In this document: one piece after another, positions 50,414-59,492 of the stretch
How the letters are laid out: the number at the start of each line of letters is the position of its first letter
How positions within the stretch are numbered: the stretch's first letter is position 1
Assembly: GCA_046759185.1 (NCBI GenBank)
Contig: JBHIBO010000006.1
Location: 9,989-73,988, forward strand
Source: JAJISK01 sp046759185
GTDB lineage: Archaea > Thermoplasmatota > Thermoplasmata > RBG-16-68-12 > JAJISG01
Length of the DNA stretch: 64,000 bases
Direction of reading: 5' to 3'
Notes under the pieces: generated by a model
The model's input: only the letters and a program-made list of their open reading frames with translations
Told to the model about the DNA's origin: nothing
Database searches by the model: none
Translations under genes and position numbers: made by a program

Positions 50414-51697
50414 ATGAACGAGGATGCCGCCTTCATCGTGGACCAAGTCGACCGCCACCACGCCTGGTTTCAGGAGTCCCTTTGCTTGATCGCGTCCGAG
50501 AACGTCATGAGTCCGCTTGCGTTGGAGATGTACCTCTCCGACTTCGGACACCGGTATGCGGAGGGGCTACCTGGCAAACGCTACTACCAGGGCAACATCT
50601 ACGTGGACGAGGTCGAGATCCGCATCACTGAGATGCTTCGCCGGATCTTCCGGTGCGAGCTCGCCGACCCCCGCCCCATCTCGGGCACGGTGGCCAATCT
50701 GGCCGTCCTCTTTGGCCTCACCAAGCCAGGAGACACGATTTCCACGGTCGCCCTATCCGACGGCGCGCACATCAGCACCGCCCAATTCGGGGCCGTGGGC
50801 GTCCGGGGTGTGAAGACCGTCACCTACCCCTGGGACGAGGAGAACATGAACATCGACCCCGACGGGGCGGCCAAGCTGATCCGGGAGGTCCGCCCCAAGC
50901 TGGCGCTCTTCGGCCAATCGGTCTTCCTGTTCCCCACCCCCCTCCGGGAATTGGAGGAGGTCTTCCTGGAGGTCGACTGCCCGGTCTGGTATGACGCCGC
51001 CCACGTCCTGGGGCTTATCGCAGGAGGCCAATTCCAGGACCCGCTGCGAGAGGGGGCCCACGTCATCTCGGCCAGTACCCACAAGACGCTTCCCGGCCCG
51101 CAGCACGGGGTCATCCTGGCGAACCCGAAGGACGAGGACATGGAGAAGGCCCTCCGGAGGGCGATCTTCCCGGGCGTCGTGAGCAACCATCACCTCCACG
51201 CCATGGCCGCGCTGGGCATCGCCCTGGCGGAATGGGAGGCCTTCGGGGCCGAGTACGCCGCCCAGGTCGTCCGAAACGCTCAGGCTCTGGGGCAGGCCCT
51301 GCACGAGCGGGGGATGCGCGTCCTGGGGGAGCACCTCGGATTCACCGCCTCCCACGCCCTGGCCGTCGACGTGTCCGAGGAGGGAGGCGGCGCCCAGGTC
51401 GCTCTCGACTTGGAGCAGGCCAACCTCATCACGAACAAGAACCTCCTCTCCGGCGACACGAGCCCGGTGAAGCCCAGCGGCATCCGCCTCGGGAGCCAGG
51501 AACTGACGCGCCTGGGCATGGGCCCGGCCGAGATGGAGGAGGTCGCTGACCTCATTGCCCGGATCGCGGTGAAGAAGGAGAAACCCGAGGTCGTTGCCCC
51601 GGACGTGTCTGAGCTCGCTTCCCAGTTCCGGAAGGTCAAGTACTCCTTCCACCCGGAAGCCGACGCCTACCGCCGCCACGTCCTCGTGAGCGGGTAG
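50414..51697 (+). CDS. glyA: Serine hydroxymethyltransferase
   Basis: A PLP enzyme interconverting serine and glycine with a C1 carrier, 427 residues. LCLIASENVMSPLALEMYLSDFGHRYAEGLPGKRYYQG is near residue 25. The PLP lysine lies in ISASTHKTLPGPQHGVI near 215 (family STTHKTLRGPR), and DTSPVKPSGIRLGSQELTRLGMG is near 355. The GPQHG variant is typical of archaeal forms using a pterin carrier. ATG 50414 is about 27-38 nt after a GTTTTTACC box, so it is probably leaderless. It is divergent from the uracil-DNA glycosylase gene. Confidence 0.95.
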   Translation: MNEDAAFIVDQVDRHHAWFQESLCLIASENVMSPLALEMYLSDFGHRYAEGLPGKRYYQGNIYVDEVEIRITEMLRRIFRCELADPRPISGTVANLAVLFGLTKPGDTISTVALSDGAHISTAQFGAVGVRGVKTVTYPWDEENMNIDPDGAAKLIREVRPKLALFGQSVFLFPTPLRELEEVFLEVDCPVWYDAAHVLGLIAGGQFQDPLREGAHVISASTHKTLPGPQHGVILANPKDEDMEKALRRAIFPGVVSNHHLHAMAALGIALAEWEAFGAEYAAQVVRNAQALGQALHERGMRVLGEHLGFTASHALAVDVSEEGGGAQVALDLEQANLITNKNLLSGDTSPVKPSGIRLGSQELTRLGMGPAEMEEVADLIARIAVKKEKPEVVAPDVSELASQFRKVKYSFHPEADAYRRHVLVSG

Positions 51698-51729
51698 CAT
51701 CCGGATGGGTCGTTCGCCCGGCGGCCCAG

Positions 51730-52287
51730 CTAGCCCTTGTCCACGCGTCTCCGACGTACCCAGAGGACGATGAAGGCTCCCGGGCCCGCGGCAAGGAGCG
51801 TACCATAGAGGAGAACCAGGCCCAAGGTGCCTGCCAAGGAGTCCTGGACGTGGAAGCTCCCGGGGGCCGTGTTGATGTTTCCCGCCCCATCCTGTGCACC
51901 GATGGCAAACCGGTAGACACCCGGAGTCTCCCAGCTTCGGTTCAGGAACCAGGAGGCGCCGAAAGGGACGAGCGTAACGTTGAGATCCAAGCCCGGGCCC
52001 TCAATGCGAACCCAGGCCGCGCGGACCCCGCTGGCGTCCGTAATGGTGGCCCCAAGACTCACCACCTCCCCTGGGCGGGATCGTGAAGGCGTCGCACGTA
52101 CATCCACAATGGTGGGTCCCTCCAGATCCAGACCTCCCTGGCGCGCCATGGGACCGCCCAGAAGGCGCGGAGCCCCTTCCGTCCCCGCGAGAACGCTGCC
52201 CTCGACCAGGAGGGTGATGGTAAGGAGGAGGACGGGAGCGACCAGCCGGTCGGTAAGCCTCCGGAGGACGCCTCGATGGTTCGCCAT
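51730..52287 (-). CDS. Exported protein with Ig-like domain and C-terminal membrane helix
   Basis: A 185-residue protein. A signal or anchor helix (LVAPVLLLTITLLVEGSVLAG) is followed by a beta-rich outer domain with TIVDVRATPSRSRPGEVVSLGATITDASGVRAAWVRIEG and YRFAIGAQDGAGNINT. A C-terminal membrane helix (GLVLLYGTLLAAGPGAFIVLWV) ends in RRRR. The layout resembles archaeal surface Ig-like domains, and the D-A-x-G-x-x-x-N pattern recalls the 19134-19817 protein. ATG 52287 is preferred because the upstream frame to 52344 overlaps the expected promoter at about 52355. Confidence 0.7.
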   Translation of the reverse strand: MANHRGVLRRLTDRLVAPVLLLTITLLVEGSVLAGTEGAPRLLGGPMARQGGLDLEGPTIVDVRATPSRSRPGEVVSLGATITDASGVRAAWVRIEGPGLDLNVTLVPFGASWFLNRSWETPGVYRFAIGAQDGAGNINTAPGSFHVQDSLAGTLGLVLLYGTLLAAGPGAFIVLWVRRRRVDKG

Positions 52288-52392
52288 TATGCGCCCACCC
52301 TCATCCGCCTCGCCATCCCCAGGTTCGTCAGCCATGCAATCCATGCCAGAAATGCTTTAAGGCCTCGCTAAATCTGAACCAGAGCCAGCCGC

Positions 52393-53262
52393 ATGAACGA
52401 ACTGCTCCCGAATCTGGAGGAAAAGCGCGACAAGGCGAACGTCGAGGCCGACAGGCATCGGCACCGACGGGACGAGCTGAACAACCGAACCAAGGAGTGG
52501 ATCGAGAAACGAGACACCCTGAACGCCCAGGTTCGGCAGTTCATCGATGAGGCTGCTAAGCATCGGAACGAGCGGGACGCGTTGAACGAGGCGGTCCAAA
52601 GCGCGAAGGCCGAGAGGGAGACCTGGAACCGCAAGGTCTCCGAACTCCTGGACGGGCTCAATCGACTCCGTCGCCGGAAGACCCCCAAGGGGGCCGTTCC
52701 CCTGGACAAGCTCAGGCGGGACCTTCGCGGGCTGGAGTTCCGGCAGCAGACCTCCGTCCTGGCCGTGGACAAGGAACGGGACCTCATCGAACAGATCGCC
52801 CGCCTCCGCGCCGAAATCAAGGGGCGGGAGAAGGCCCTGGAGGAGGACGAAGAAGTCCAAGCTCTCACCGCGACGGTGAAGGAGACCAAGGAGACGGCCG
52901 AACACCACCATCAGGAGGTCACCCGCCTCGCGGACGACGCGCAGGTCCACCACGATTCCATGGTGAACCTCTACGAGCAGGCCGACACCGCGCGACGCGA
53001 GGCCGACAAGGCCCAGGAGCAGTTCATTAAGACCAAGATGATGGCCGACAAGGAGCACCAGAAGCACATCGAATTCATCCACGAGGTCCACGACTACGAC
53101 AAGATTATCCACGGCATGCGGGCCAAAGCGCGCCGTTCCCGGGAGGGCGAAGGGGAGGTCACCGTCAAGCAGGAGGCGGAGCTGATCTACGAGCGGTTCA
53201 AGAAGGGCGAGAAACTCAGCACCGAGGATCTGATGCTTCTCCAGAAGTCTGGCTACCTCTAA
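52393..53262 (+). CDS. Archaeal coiled-coil protein (COG1340-like)
   Basis: A 289-residue protein that is almost all charged coiled coil (about residues 5-235), matching the uncharacterised archaeal coiled-coil family. Distinct features are LRRRKTPKGAVPLDKLRRDLRGLEFRQQT near 95-120 and a short globular tail (EAELIYERFKKGEKLSTEDLMLLQKSGYL) shared by the family. It is cytosolic, with no membrane helix. Family members have been noted beside translation and chromatin genes but no role is settled. CTAAATC at 52369-52375 lies about 20 nt before the ATG. Confidence 0.85.
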   Translation: MNELLPNLEEKRDKANVEADRHRHRRDELNNRTKEWIEKRDTLNAQVRQFIDEAAKHRNERDALNEAVQSAKAERETWNRKVSELLDGLNRLRRRKTPKGAVPLDKLRRDLRGLEFRQQTSVLAVDKERDLIEQIARLRAEIKGREKALEEDEEVQALTATVKETKETAEHHHQEVTRLADDAQVHHDSMVNLYEQADTARREADKAQEQFIKTKMMADKEHQKHIEFIHEVHDYDKIIHGMRAKARRSREGEGEVTVKQEAELIYERFKKGEKLSTEDLMLLQKSGYL

Positions 53263-53324
53263 TTCGGGCCGGCCAAGTTGGACGGTAGCGGGAAATCGTT
53301 AAATAGCGCCTGTTTCCTAGCGCG

Positions 53325-53400
53325 AAAGGGGAGAGTGGGCTGGCTAGTTAGAGTGCATCCCATCCCTTCTGACAAGGCTGGCCCTCTCCCTGTTTTCTTT
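53325..53400 (+). ncRNA. Candidate structured small RNA upstream of srp54
   Basis: A TATA-like CGTTAAATAG (53297-53306) predicts a start near 53325-53330. A long hairpin follows: GGGAGAG (53329-53335) pairs with CTCTCCC (53384-53390). After a bulge, about eight more pairs continue to T53345 with G53376. A second helix, GTTAGAG (53347-53353) with TTCTGAC (53367-53373), closes a pyrimidine-rich loop with CATCCCATCCC. TGTTTTCTTT comes directly after the stem, like an archaeal terminator. No open frame fits. It could be a new sRNA, or a leader or attenuator for srp54. Confidence 0.45.
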
Positions 53401-53501
53401 ACAGAACCTGGCTCCCAGGCCTCGCACCGACTCAGTACGCCCCCCGAGTCCCTCCGCGTCACCTTCAAATAGCTCCCCCCTCGATGGTGCGGGGAGCACC
53501 C

Positions 53502-54845
53502 ATGGAAGGTCTCGGGCAAGCCCTGAAGAACGTCCTGCGCAAGGTGGCGCGGGCTTCCCACGTCAGCGAGAAGCTCGTCAAGGAGGTGGTCCGCGATCTG
53601 CAACGAGCCCTCCTGCAGGCGGACGTGCCCGTGGAGATGGCCCTGGCGCTGAGCCGGACGGTAGAGGAACGTGCCTTAGCCGAGAAACCCCCCGCGGGCA
53701 TGAGCGGTCGGGAACACGTCATCCGGATCATCTACGAGGAGCTGGTGGCCATCCTCGGCCAGCCCCGGGAGTTGAAGTTGGGACCCCAGCGGATCCTCTT
53801 GGTCGGCCTCTACGGCCAGGGGAAGACCACTTCGGCAGCCAAGCTGGGCAAGTGGTTCCAGCGGAAAGGGCTTCGCGTGGGGCTTATCCAGGCCGACACC
53901 CACCGCCCGGCGGCCTACGATCAGCTGAAACAACTCGCCGAAGAGCTGGCGGCCCCCTTCTACGGCGAGCGCAAGGAGAAGGACGCCCTGAAGGTGGCCC
54001 GGGCTGGGCTGAAGCGCCTCGCCGACCAGGACGTCGTCATCGTGGATTCCAGCGGTCGCCACGCCCTCGAGGACGAGCTCATCCAGGAGATCAAGGGCCT
54101 GGCCAAGGTCGTGAAGCCCAACGAGAAGGTCCTCATCCTCGACGCCACCACGGGCCAGCAGGCCGGACCTCAGGCCAAGGCCTTCCATGAGGCCGTGGGC
54201 GTCACCGCCGTGGTTATCACCAAGCTGGACGGGACGGCCAAGGGCGGGGGAGCCCTGGGGGCCGTGGCCGAGACGGGCGCCTCCATCTCCTTCATCGGTG
54301 TGGGTGAGAAGATCGAAGACCTGGAGAAGTTCGAGCCGCCGCGCTATATCTCCCGCCTCCTCGGAATGGGGGACCTGGAGACCCTCCTAGAGCGGGCCCA
54401 GGAGGCCTTGGATCAGGAGGCCATGGAGGAGACGGCCAAGAAGCTCCTCTCGGGCCGCTTCACGCTGAAGGAGATGTACGAGCAGATGGAGGCCCTGACC
54501 AAGATGGGTCCCCTCTCCAAGATCTTCAGCATGCTGCCCGGGGTCCCGGCGGCCCTGACCGAGGAGCAGCTGGAGGAGACCCAGGACCGCCTCACCCGCT
54601 TCCGCTTCATCATGGACTCCATGACGGAGGAGGAGCAGGAGAACCCGAAGCTGCTGAAGTCCTCCCGCATTCTTCGAATCGCGCGGGGGAGCGGCACGGA
54701 CCCGAAGGAGGTGAAGGAGCTGGTGCGCTACTACAACACCTCCCGCAAGGCCATGCGTGGTCTGGCCGGCAACCGGAAGATGCGTAGGCAGCTGATGAAG
54801 CAGCTCCAGGCCGGGGGCTTCGACCTCGGCGGCCTCGGCGGGTAG
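53502..54845 (+). CDS. srp54: Signal recognition particle protein SRP54
   Basis: The SRP GTPase, 447 residues, which binds signal peptides and 7S RNA and docks on FtsY. The N domain spans 1-85. The G domain has G1 LVGLYGQGKTTSAAKLGKW near residue 103, DTHRPAAYDQLKQLAEE, G3 VDSSGRHALEDELIQEI near 180 (S replaces the T of DTAGR, as in some archaea) and G4 TKLDGTAKGGGALGAV near 240. The methionine-rich M domain from about 320 ends RQLMKQLQAGGFDLGG. ATG 53502 is preferred to ATG 53484; a TTCAAATAG box at 53464-53472 suits it. Confidence 0.95.
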   Translation: MEGLGQALKNVLRKVARASHVSEKLVKEVVRDLQRALLQADVPVEMALALSRTVEERALAEKPPAGMSGREHVIRIIYEELVAILGQPRELKLGPQRILLVGLYGQGKTTSAAKLGKWFQRKGLRVGLIQADTHRPAAYDQLKQLAEELAAPFYGERKEKDALKVARAGLKRLADQDVVIVDSSGRHALEDELIQEIKGLAKVVKPNEKVLILDATTGQQAGPQAKAFHEAVGVTAVVITKLDGTAKGGGALGAVAETGASISFIGVGEKIEDLEKFEPPRYISRLLGMGDLETLLERAQEALDQEAMEETAKKLLSGRFTLKEMYEQMEALTKMGPLSKIFSMLPGVPAALTEEQLEETQDRLTRFRFIMDSMTEEEQENPKLLKSSRILRIARGSGTDPKEVKELVRYYNTSRKAMRGLAGNRKMRRQLMKQLQAGGFDLGGLGG

Positions 54846-54893
54846 CGGGCAAACCCTTTAACGCACCTGCCGGTTGCGGACCACCGGAAGCGG

Positions 54894-56627
54894 ATGTTGG
54901 GGGAAGAGCGAGAGGAGGGGACTCCGCTCCGAAGGCGCGTCCTCAACTTCCTCTCTCGGCGGCCTGTCATCGCGGGCTGGTATGGCGGCGTCCTCACCTA
55001 CTTCGTCCTTCTCGTCCTGCTCCCCACCCTCTTCGTCCTGACTTTCGTCTTCACGGGGTTCCCCGACATCCTGAGTCTCCTCCGGATCCAACCGGAGGCC
55101 CTGGGCCAGATCGGCGGCGCGGTTCTCCTCTCCTACCAGGTGGCCATCGTCGTCACCCTGGTAGACCTGGTCTTCGGACTCCCCCTCGCTTGGTTCCTCG
55201 TTCGACGTCGGTTTCGCGGCAAGAGCTTCGTGAACACGCTGATCGACCTCCCGTTGGCCGTTCCCACAGCCGGCCTGGGCTTCTCCGTGGCCCTCTTCTG
55301 GGGGGTGACACCTCTCCTGATGGCCGCCGACAAACCCTTCGGCGCCCTCAGCCTCGTCTCGACCGGGTTCGTCATCCTAGTCCTCCTCCACTTCACAACC
55401 ACCTTCCCGTATATGGTCCGTTCCCTGGCCGCCATTTTGGAGGAGATCGACATCGAGTACGAGATTGCCGCACGAACCTCCGGAGCGAGCCGCCTGACGG
55501 CCGCCCGAACCGTGACTCTCCCCCTCTTTCGATCGGGAATCGCCACGGGGGCCACCCTCGTCCTGGCCAAGGCTCTTAGCGACACCGGTGGCGTCGTGGC
55601 TGCCCTGACCACAATCGGGAGGTACCAGGCCGACACGGCGACCTGCACCGCATCGGGCGATCTCAGCGGCACGGCCCTTATTGGTGCCTGGAGCTCCCTT
55701 CGAGGAGCCGCCGCATGCATGAGTGTCGCCCCCCAACTCACAGCCGGCCTCGCCCTTGTGGCGATCGTTATGATCCTCTCCGCCCTCGGCCTCCTGGCGG
55801 TTGTGAAACTGCTCTCCACAAGGGCCCGCATTCCTCTTCGGAGGGTCTTCCCCACCTGGGAACGGCGTCTGAGCCGCGGCGCAGTCCCGAGGGCCCGGGA
55901 CCTATCCTCCTTCGCCTTCCTGATCCTGGCTGTCCTCATTCCCTCCTTCTTCCTCATCGGCTTCCTCGTCATCACAGCCCCCCAGCCGACCGACTTCAGC
56001 GTTTTCTACCTCAGCATCTCGCTCTCCTTCCTCATCGCTGGGGTCGCGACGGCCATCGACCTAGCCCTGGGCGTCCCCATGGCCATTCTCATCGTTCGCC
56101 GAGGCTCCCCCCGCGTCCGACGCATCCTAGACGTCCTCGTGAACGTCCCCTACGTTGTGCCGAGCGCCGCGCTGGGCATCTCCCTGACCCTCTTCTTCAC
56201 GACGCAACGCCTCGTGCCCGTGCCGAATCTGCTGTTTCTAGTGACCCTCGCGCACGTGGCCTTCACGTTCCCCTTCATCGTCCGGAACGTTGTGGGCGCC
56301 CTGGAGGGCCTGGACCCGGCCCTGGAGGAGACGGCACGGAGCCTCGGGGCGAAGCCCTTGCAGGGGTTCCGCCGCGTCACCTTCCCTGTGATCAAACCGG
56401 CCATCCTGGCCGGGGCCATCATGGCCTTTACCCGGAGCGTCGGGGAGACCGGCGCCACCCTGGCCGTGGCGGGGACCGCGATCGTCACGGCCCCTGTTTT
56501 CATCGTCAGTCTTCTTGATCCGGCGAATCCCAACTATTATGCAGCCGCCCTCGCGACCGTAATCCTCATGGCGGTCTCGGCCACGGCGATGCTCCTCATG
56601 CGGTACCTGACCTGGAGGGCGCGGTGA
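54894..56627 (+). CDS. ABC transporter permease, two fused permease domains
   Basis: A 577-residue protein with about twelve membrane helices in two homologous halves. Each half has an EAA coupling loop: YEIAARTSGASRLTAARTVTLPL near residue 185 and LEETARSLGAKPLQGFRRVTFPVIKPAI near 480. Fused permeases of this kind occur in iron(III), thiamine and related anion or cofactor importers (CysTW/ThiP-type). The first half has an unusual insert near 245-278 with two cysteines (DTATCTAS and AAACMSV), probably outside the membrane. It is the first gene of the operon; a CCTTTAACG box lies at 54855-54863. No substrate-binding protein is in the window. Confidence 0.88.
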   Translation: MLGEEREEGTPLRRRVLNFLSRRPVIAGWYGGVLTYFVLLVLLPTLFVLTFVFTGFPDILSLLRIQPEALGQIGGAVLLSYQVAIVVTLVDLVFGLPLAWFLVRRRFRGKSFVNTLIDLPLAVPTAGLGFSVALFWGVTPLLMAADKPFGALSLVSTGFVILVLLHFTTTFPYMVRSLAAILEEIDIEYEIAARTSGASRLTAARTVTLPLFRSGIATGATLVLAKALSDTGGVVAALTTIGRYQADTATCTASGDLSGTALIGAWSSLRGAAACMSVAPQLTAGLALVAIVMILSALGLLAVVKLLSTRARIPLRRVFPTWERRLSRGAVPRARDLSSFAFLILAVLIPSFFLIGFLVITAPQPTDFSVFYLSISLSFLIAGVATAIDLALGVPMAILIVRRGSPRVRRILDVLVNVPYVVPSAALGISLTLFFTTQRLVPVPNLLFLVTLAHVAFTFPFIVRNVVGALEGLDPALEETARSLGAKPLQGFRRVTFPVIKPAILAGAIMAFTRSVGETGATLAVAGTAIVTAPVFIVSLLDPANPNYYAAALATVILMAVSATAMLLMRYLTWRAR

Positions 56628-57727
56628 TGCCGCATCTGAAGCTCCAGGGCATCCGCAAGACCTTCAAGGACCTCGTGGCCCTCGAGGAGGTGAACCTGGA
56701 GGTGGAGGACGGGGAGTACCTCGTCATCCTCGGGCCCACGGGGGCCGGCAAAACCACCCTCCTCCGCGTCATCGCCGGACTCCTTCGCCCCGACCGAGGC
56801 CACCTGTCCCTCGGCGGTCGCTCGCTGGACCGCGTCCCCCCGGAGGACCGGGGCATCGCTTACCTGCCCCAGACCTACTCTCTGTTCAACCATCTCACCG
56901 TGTGGGAGAACGTCACGTTCGGCCCTATCGTCCAGGGGTGGGCCCCCGACCGCGTCGAGAGTGTCGGACGGGAGATGCTAGACCTCGTGCGCCTCTTCGA
57001 GCGGCGCGCCTCTTACCCCCGAGAGCTCAGCGGGGGCATGCAGCAACGAGCCGCCCTCTCGCGCGCCCTGGCGACGAATGCGGGGGTTCTCCTACTCGAC
57101 GAGCCCCTTCGCGCCCTGGACGCCCGCCTGCGCATCGAGCTCCGTCAGGAGCTGAAGGATTTGGCAACGCAGTTGGGCATCACCACCCTGCACGTGACCC
57201 ACGACCAGGACGAAGCCCTAAGCGTTGCGGATCGCATCCTCGTCCTCCGAAAGGGCGGCGTGCGCCAGCACGACCGACCTCGGGCCGTCTACGAGGAGGG
57301 GGCGGATCCGTTCGTCGCTCATTTCGTGGGGGAGGCCAACTTTTTCGAGGGGACGGTCGTAGAACGGGCGGGCCAGACTACCACCGTTCAGCTCCGGAAT
57401 GGCCGCCGTCTGGCCGTGGATCGCGTCGACGGGGACGTAGGGGAGGCGGTCGTGGTGGGCGTCAAGATTGACCGGTGTGGTCTCTCCCTCAATGGGGACG
57501 GGGAGAACGCCATCCCCGCGATTGTGCAACGCATCCTGTTCGGAGGCAAACGGACGACCCTGGAGATCTCTCTGGAGGGGCTGGACGAAGCGAAGGTGAA
57601 ACTGTCCTCCGCCGAGGCCGCGGCCTTTCAGGAGGGGCAGCGCGTCACCTTCTCCTTCCCGCGGCGGTACGGCCGCCTCTACCCGCTCTCGTCGGGAGGG
57701 CTGGCCCCGGCCCTGGAGGTGGAGTGA
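56627..57727 (+). CDS. ABC transporter ATPase with TOBE-type domain (first of two)
   Basis: A 366-residue ATPase of the CysA/PotA/ModC class. Walker A GPTGAGKTTLL is near residue 36, Q-loop LPQTYSLFNHL, signature LSGGMQQRAALS, Walker B VLLLDEPLRALD and H-loop HVTHDQDEAL. A C-terminal beta-rich TOBE-like region from about 240 (ANFFEGTVVERAGQTTTVQLRNG) may regulate transport by binding anion. Its ATG overlaps the permease stop and its own stop overlaps the next ATG. It differs from the second ATPase throughout, so the transporter may use a heterodimer. Confidence 0.9.
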   Translation: MPHLKLQGIRKTFKDLVALEEVNLEVEDGEYLVILGPTGAGKTTLLRVIAGLLRPDRGHLSLGGRSLDRVPPEDRGIAYLPQTYSLFNHLTVWENVTFGPIVQGWAPDRVESVGREMLDLVRLFERRASYPRELSGGMQQRAALSRALATNAGVLLLDEPLRALDARLRIELRQELKDLATQLGITTLHVTHDQDEALSVADRILVLRKGGVRQHDRPRAVYEEGADPFVAHFVGEANFFEGTVVERAGQTTTVQLRNGRRLAVDRVDGDVGEAVVVGVKIDRCGLSLNGDGENAIPAIVQRILFGGKRTTLEISLEGLDEAKVKLSSAEAAAFQEGQRVTFSFPRRYGRLYPLSSGGLAPALEVE

Positions 57728-58824
57728 TGCCTCGGATTGAACTGCGACACGTCACGAAGCAGTTCGGGGACATCCTCGCCGTCGACCGCGTCGATTTGGA
57801 GGTCGCGGCGGGCGAGTACCTGGCCATCCTCGGTCCCAGTGGCTGCGGCAAGACCACACTCATCAAGATCATCGCCGGCATCTGGCCCCCCACCTCCGGG
57901 CGGGTCTTGGTCGACGGGCGCGACGTCCTTCCGATTGCCCTGGAGGATCGGGAGCTTGGCTACGTGTTCCAGAACATCGTCCTCTTCCCCCACCTGACCG
58001 TGAAGCAGAACGCCACATACGGCCCCTGGGTGCGGGGTCGGCCCCCCGAGGAGATGGCACGCGTGGGGCGGGAGGTGCTGGGGCTCGTGGACCTCCTGGA
58101 CGAGGCGGGGTCCTTCCCGGGAGAGCTCAGCGGGGGGGCGCAACAGAAGGCGGCCTTGGCCCGGGCCCTGGCCAACCAGGCCGACCTCCTCATCCTGGAC
58201 GAGCCGTTGTCCGCGCTGGACTCGCGCGTCCGGGTGGACTTGCGCTATCAGCTCCGGCGTCTGGTGAAGGAGCTCGACCTCACGGCCATCCACGTGACCC
58301 ATGATCAGGAGGAGGCCCTGAGCGTGGCCGACCGTGTCGTGGTCATGCGGGCCGGCCGCATCGTCGAGGAGGGGGCCCCACGCCAGCTGTACGAGGCACC
58401 GAAAGAGATCTTCACCTCCAACTTTGTGGGGGAGAACAACTTCCTGGAAGGCGTGGTGACCCGCAAACGGGACAGGCTGCTGCAGGTCGCCCTGCGGGGC
58501 GAGCAGTACCTCTGGGTGCCGGACGGAGGGTACGCGTCCGGGGACCCCGTGGTGGTCGCCTGGCGGCCCGAGTACCTCGACCTGGGCCGCGACCCCACCG
58601 CCACGAACACGCTGCCGGGACGAGTGGAGGGGGAGATCTTCCTGGGGTCCGAACTCCGCTACATCGTCCGCCTCGCCACCGGGGACCGGATCTTCGTGGA
58701 CCTGCCCCTCACGCATGAAAGGTTTAAGGTATCGGAGGATGCTATTGTGGAATTCAATCCCGACAGAATGCTCCTCTATGGAAGACCGTACGAGGGCCTG
58801 GGGGAGGCGCTGAAGCTTGAATGA
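57727..58824 (+). CDS. ABC transporter ATPase with TOBE-type domain (second of two)
   Basis: A 365-residue ATPase of the same class as the preceding gene. Walker A GPSGCGKTTLIKI is near residue 34, Q-loop VFQNIVLFPHLTV, signature LSGGAQQKAALARAL, Walker B LLILDEPLSALDSRV, H-loop HVTHDQEEALSVADRV. The C-terminal TOBE-like region runs from about 240 (NNFLEGVVTRKRDRLLQV, DRIFVDLPLTHERFKV). ATG 57727 starts at the stop of the first ATPase. The longer frame upstream lies inside that gene and is an artefact. The end overlaps the DUF47 gene by eight bases. Confidence 0.9.
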   Translation: MPRIELRHVTKQFGDILAVDRVDLEVAAGEYLAILGPSGCGKTTLIKIIAGIWPPTSGRVLVDGRDVLPIALEDRELGYVFQNIVLFPHLTVKQNATYGPWVRGRPPEEMARVGREVLGLVDLLDEAGSFPGELSGGAQQKAALARALANQADLLILDEPLSALDSRVRVDLRYQLRRLVKELDLTAIHVTHDQEEALSVADRVVVMRAGRIVEEGAPRQLYEAPKEIFTSNFVGENNFLEGVVTRKRDRLLQVALRGEQYLWVPDGGYASGDPVVVAWRPEYLDLGRDPTATNTLPGRVEGEIFLGSELRYIVRLATGDRIFVDLPLTHERFKVSEDAIVEFNPDRMLLYGRPYEGLGEALKLE

Positions 58825-59488
58825 GAGACCGCTGACCGGGTGGCTCCTCCGCCGGCGGGAGTCCGCTACGGCGAAGCAGGTGCGGGAGCACCTCACAAAG
58901 GTCCTGGACTCCACACAGGACCTGGACACCGCCCTGGGCCACTGCCTCCGGAACGACCGGACCCGCGTCCGCCAGGCCCTAGCCCGGTTGGACATGAACG
59001 AGAAGGCGGCCGACAACCTGGAGGTGGACCTCTTCCGGACCCTGGCCCGAGGGGACCTCGAGCCCAAACAGCGGGAGGACCTCCTCCTCCTTGTGCGTCG
59101 GGTGGACGACATCTCCGACTACGTGAAGCAGGCGGGACTGAACCTGCAGCTCCTCCTAGAGTGGCAGCGTCGCGTCCCCCGGCCCTTCTGGGTGGGACTG
59201 AAGGAGATGACGAAGGACCTGGTGGACACGACCCGGGCGCTGAAGGGCGCGGTGGACGCCTTCGGCCAGGAGGAGAAGGTGGTCCTGGACCGACGGGAAG
59301 AAGTTAACCGGTTGGAGCACAGGATCGACGGAGAGTACTTTGAGCTCAAGCGGAAGCTCATCCGTTCCTCCCCAGATCCCCGAGCCATGGCCCTCCTCAT
59401 GGACATCGTGAACGGGATCGAGGCGGCGGCGGATACCGCCAAGGAAGCGGCGGACCAGCTCCTGATTCTCGTCTTGGGAGGGAGGTGA
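58817..59488 (+). CDS. DUF47 (PhoU-like) protein, first of two
   Basis: A 223-residue all-helical protein matching the DUF47 family, relatives of PhoU usually encoded beside Pit phosphate transporters. Landmarks are LARLDMNEKAADNLEVDLFRTLARGDLEPKQREDLLLLVRRVDDISDYVKQ in the middle (the E/D-x3-D metal-type repeats), and GIEAAADTAKEAADQLLIL at the end. TTG 58817 is the likely start; an ATG at 58821 is in a different frame and ends at once. It is coupled to the ABC ATPase upstream, an unusual partner for DUF47. Confidence 0.85.
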   Translation: MNERPLTGWLLRRRESATAKQVREHLTKVLDSTQDLDTALGHCLRNDRTRVRQALARLDMNEKAADNLEVDLFRTLARGDLEPKQREDLLLLVRRVDDISDYVKQAGLNLQLLLEWQRRVPRPFWVGLKEMTKDLVDTTRALKGAVDAFGQEEKVVLDRREEVNRLEHRIDGEYFELKRKLIRSSPDPRAMALLMDIVNGIEAAADTAKEAADQLLILVLGGR

Positions 59489-59492
59489 GGGG

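Noticed and set aside
53325..53403. H/ACA guide RNA
   Set aside because: An ACA occurs after the hairpin, but it is about ten bases from the stem and no open pseudouridylation pocket is visible.
57475..57727. N-terminal extension of the second ABC ATPase
   Set aside because: It lies inside the first ATPase gene in another frame and has no family similarity; the ATG at 57727 gives the usual start.
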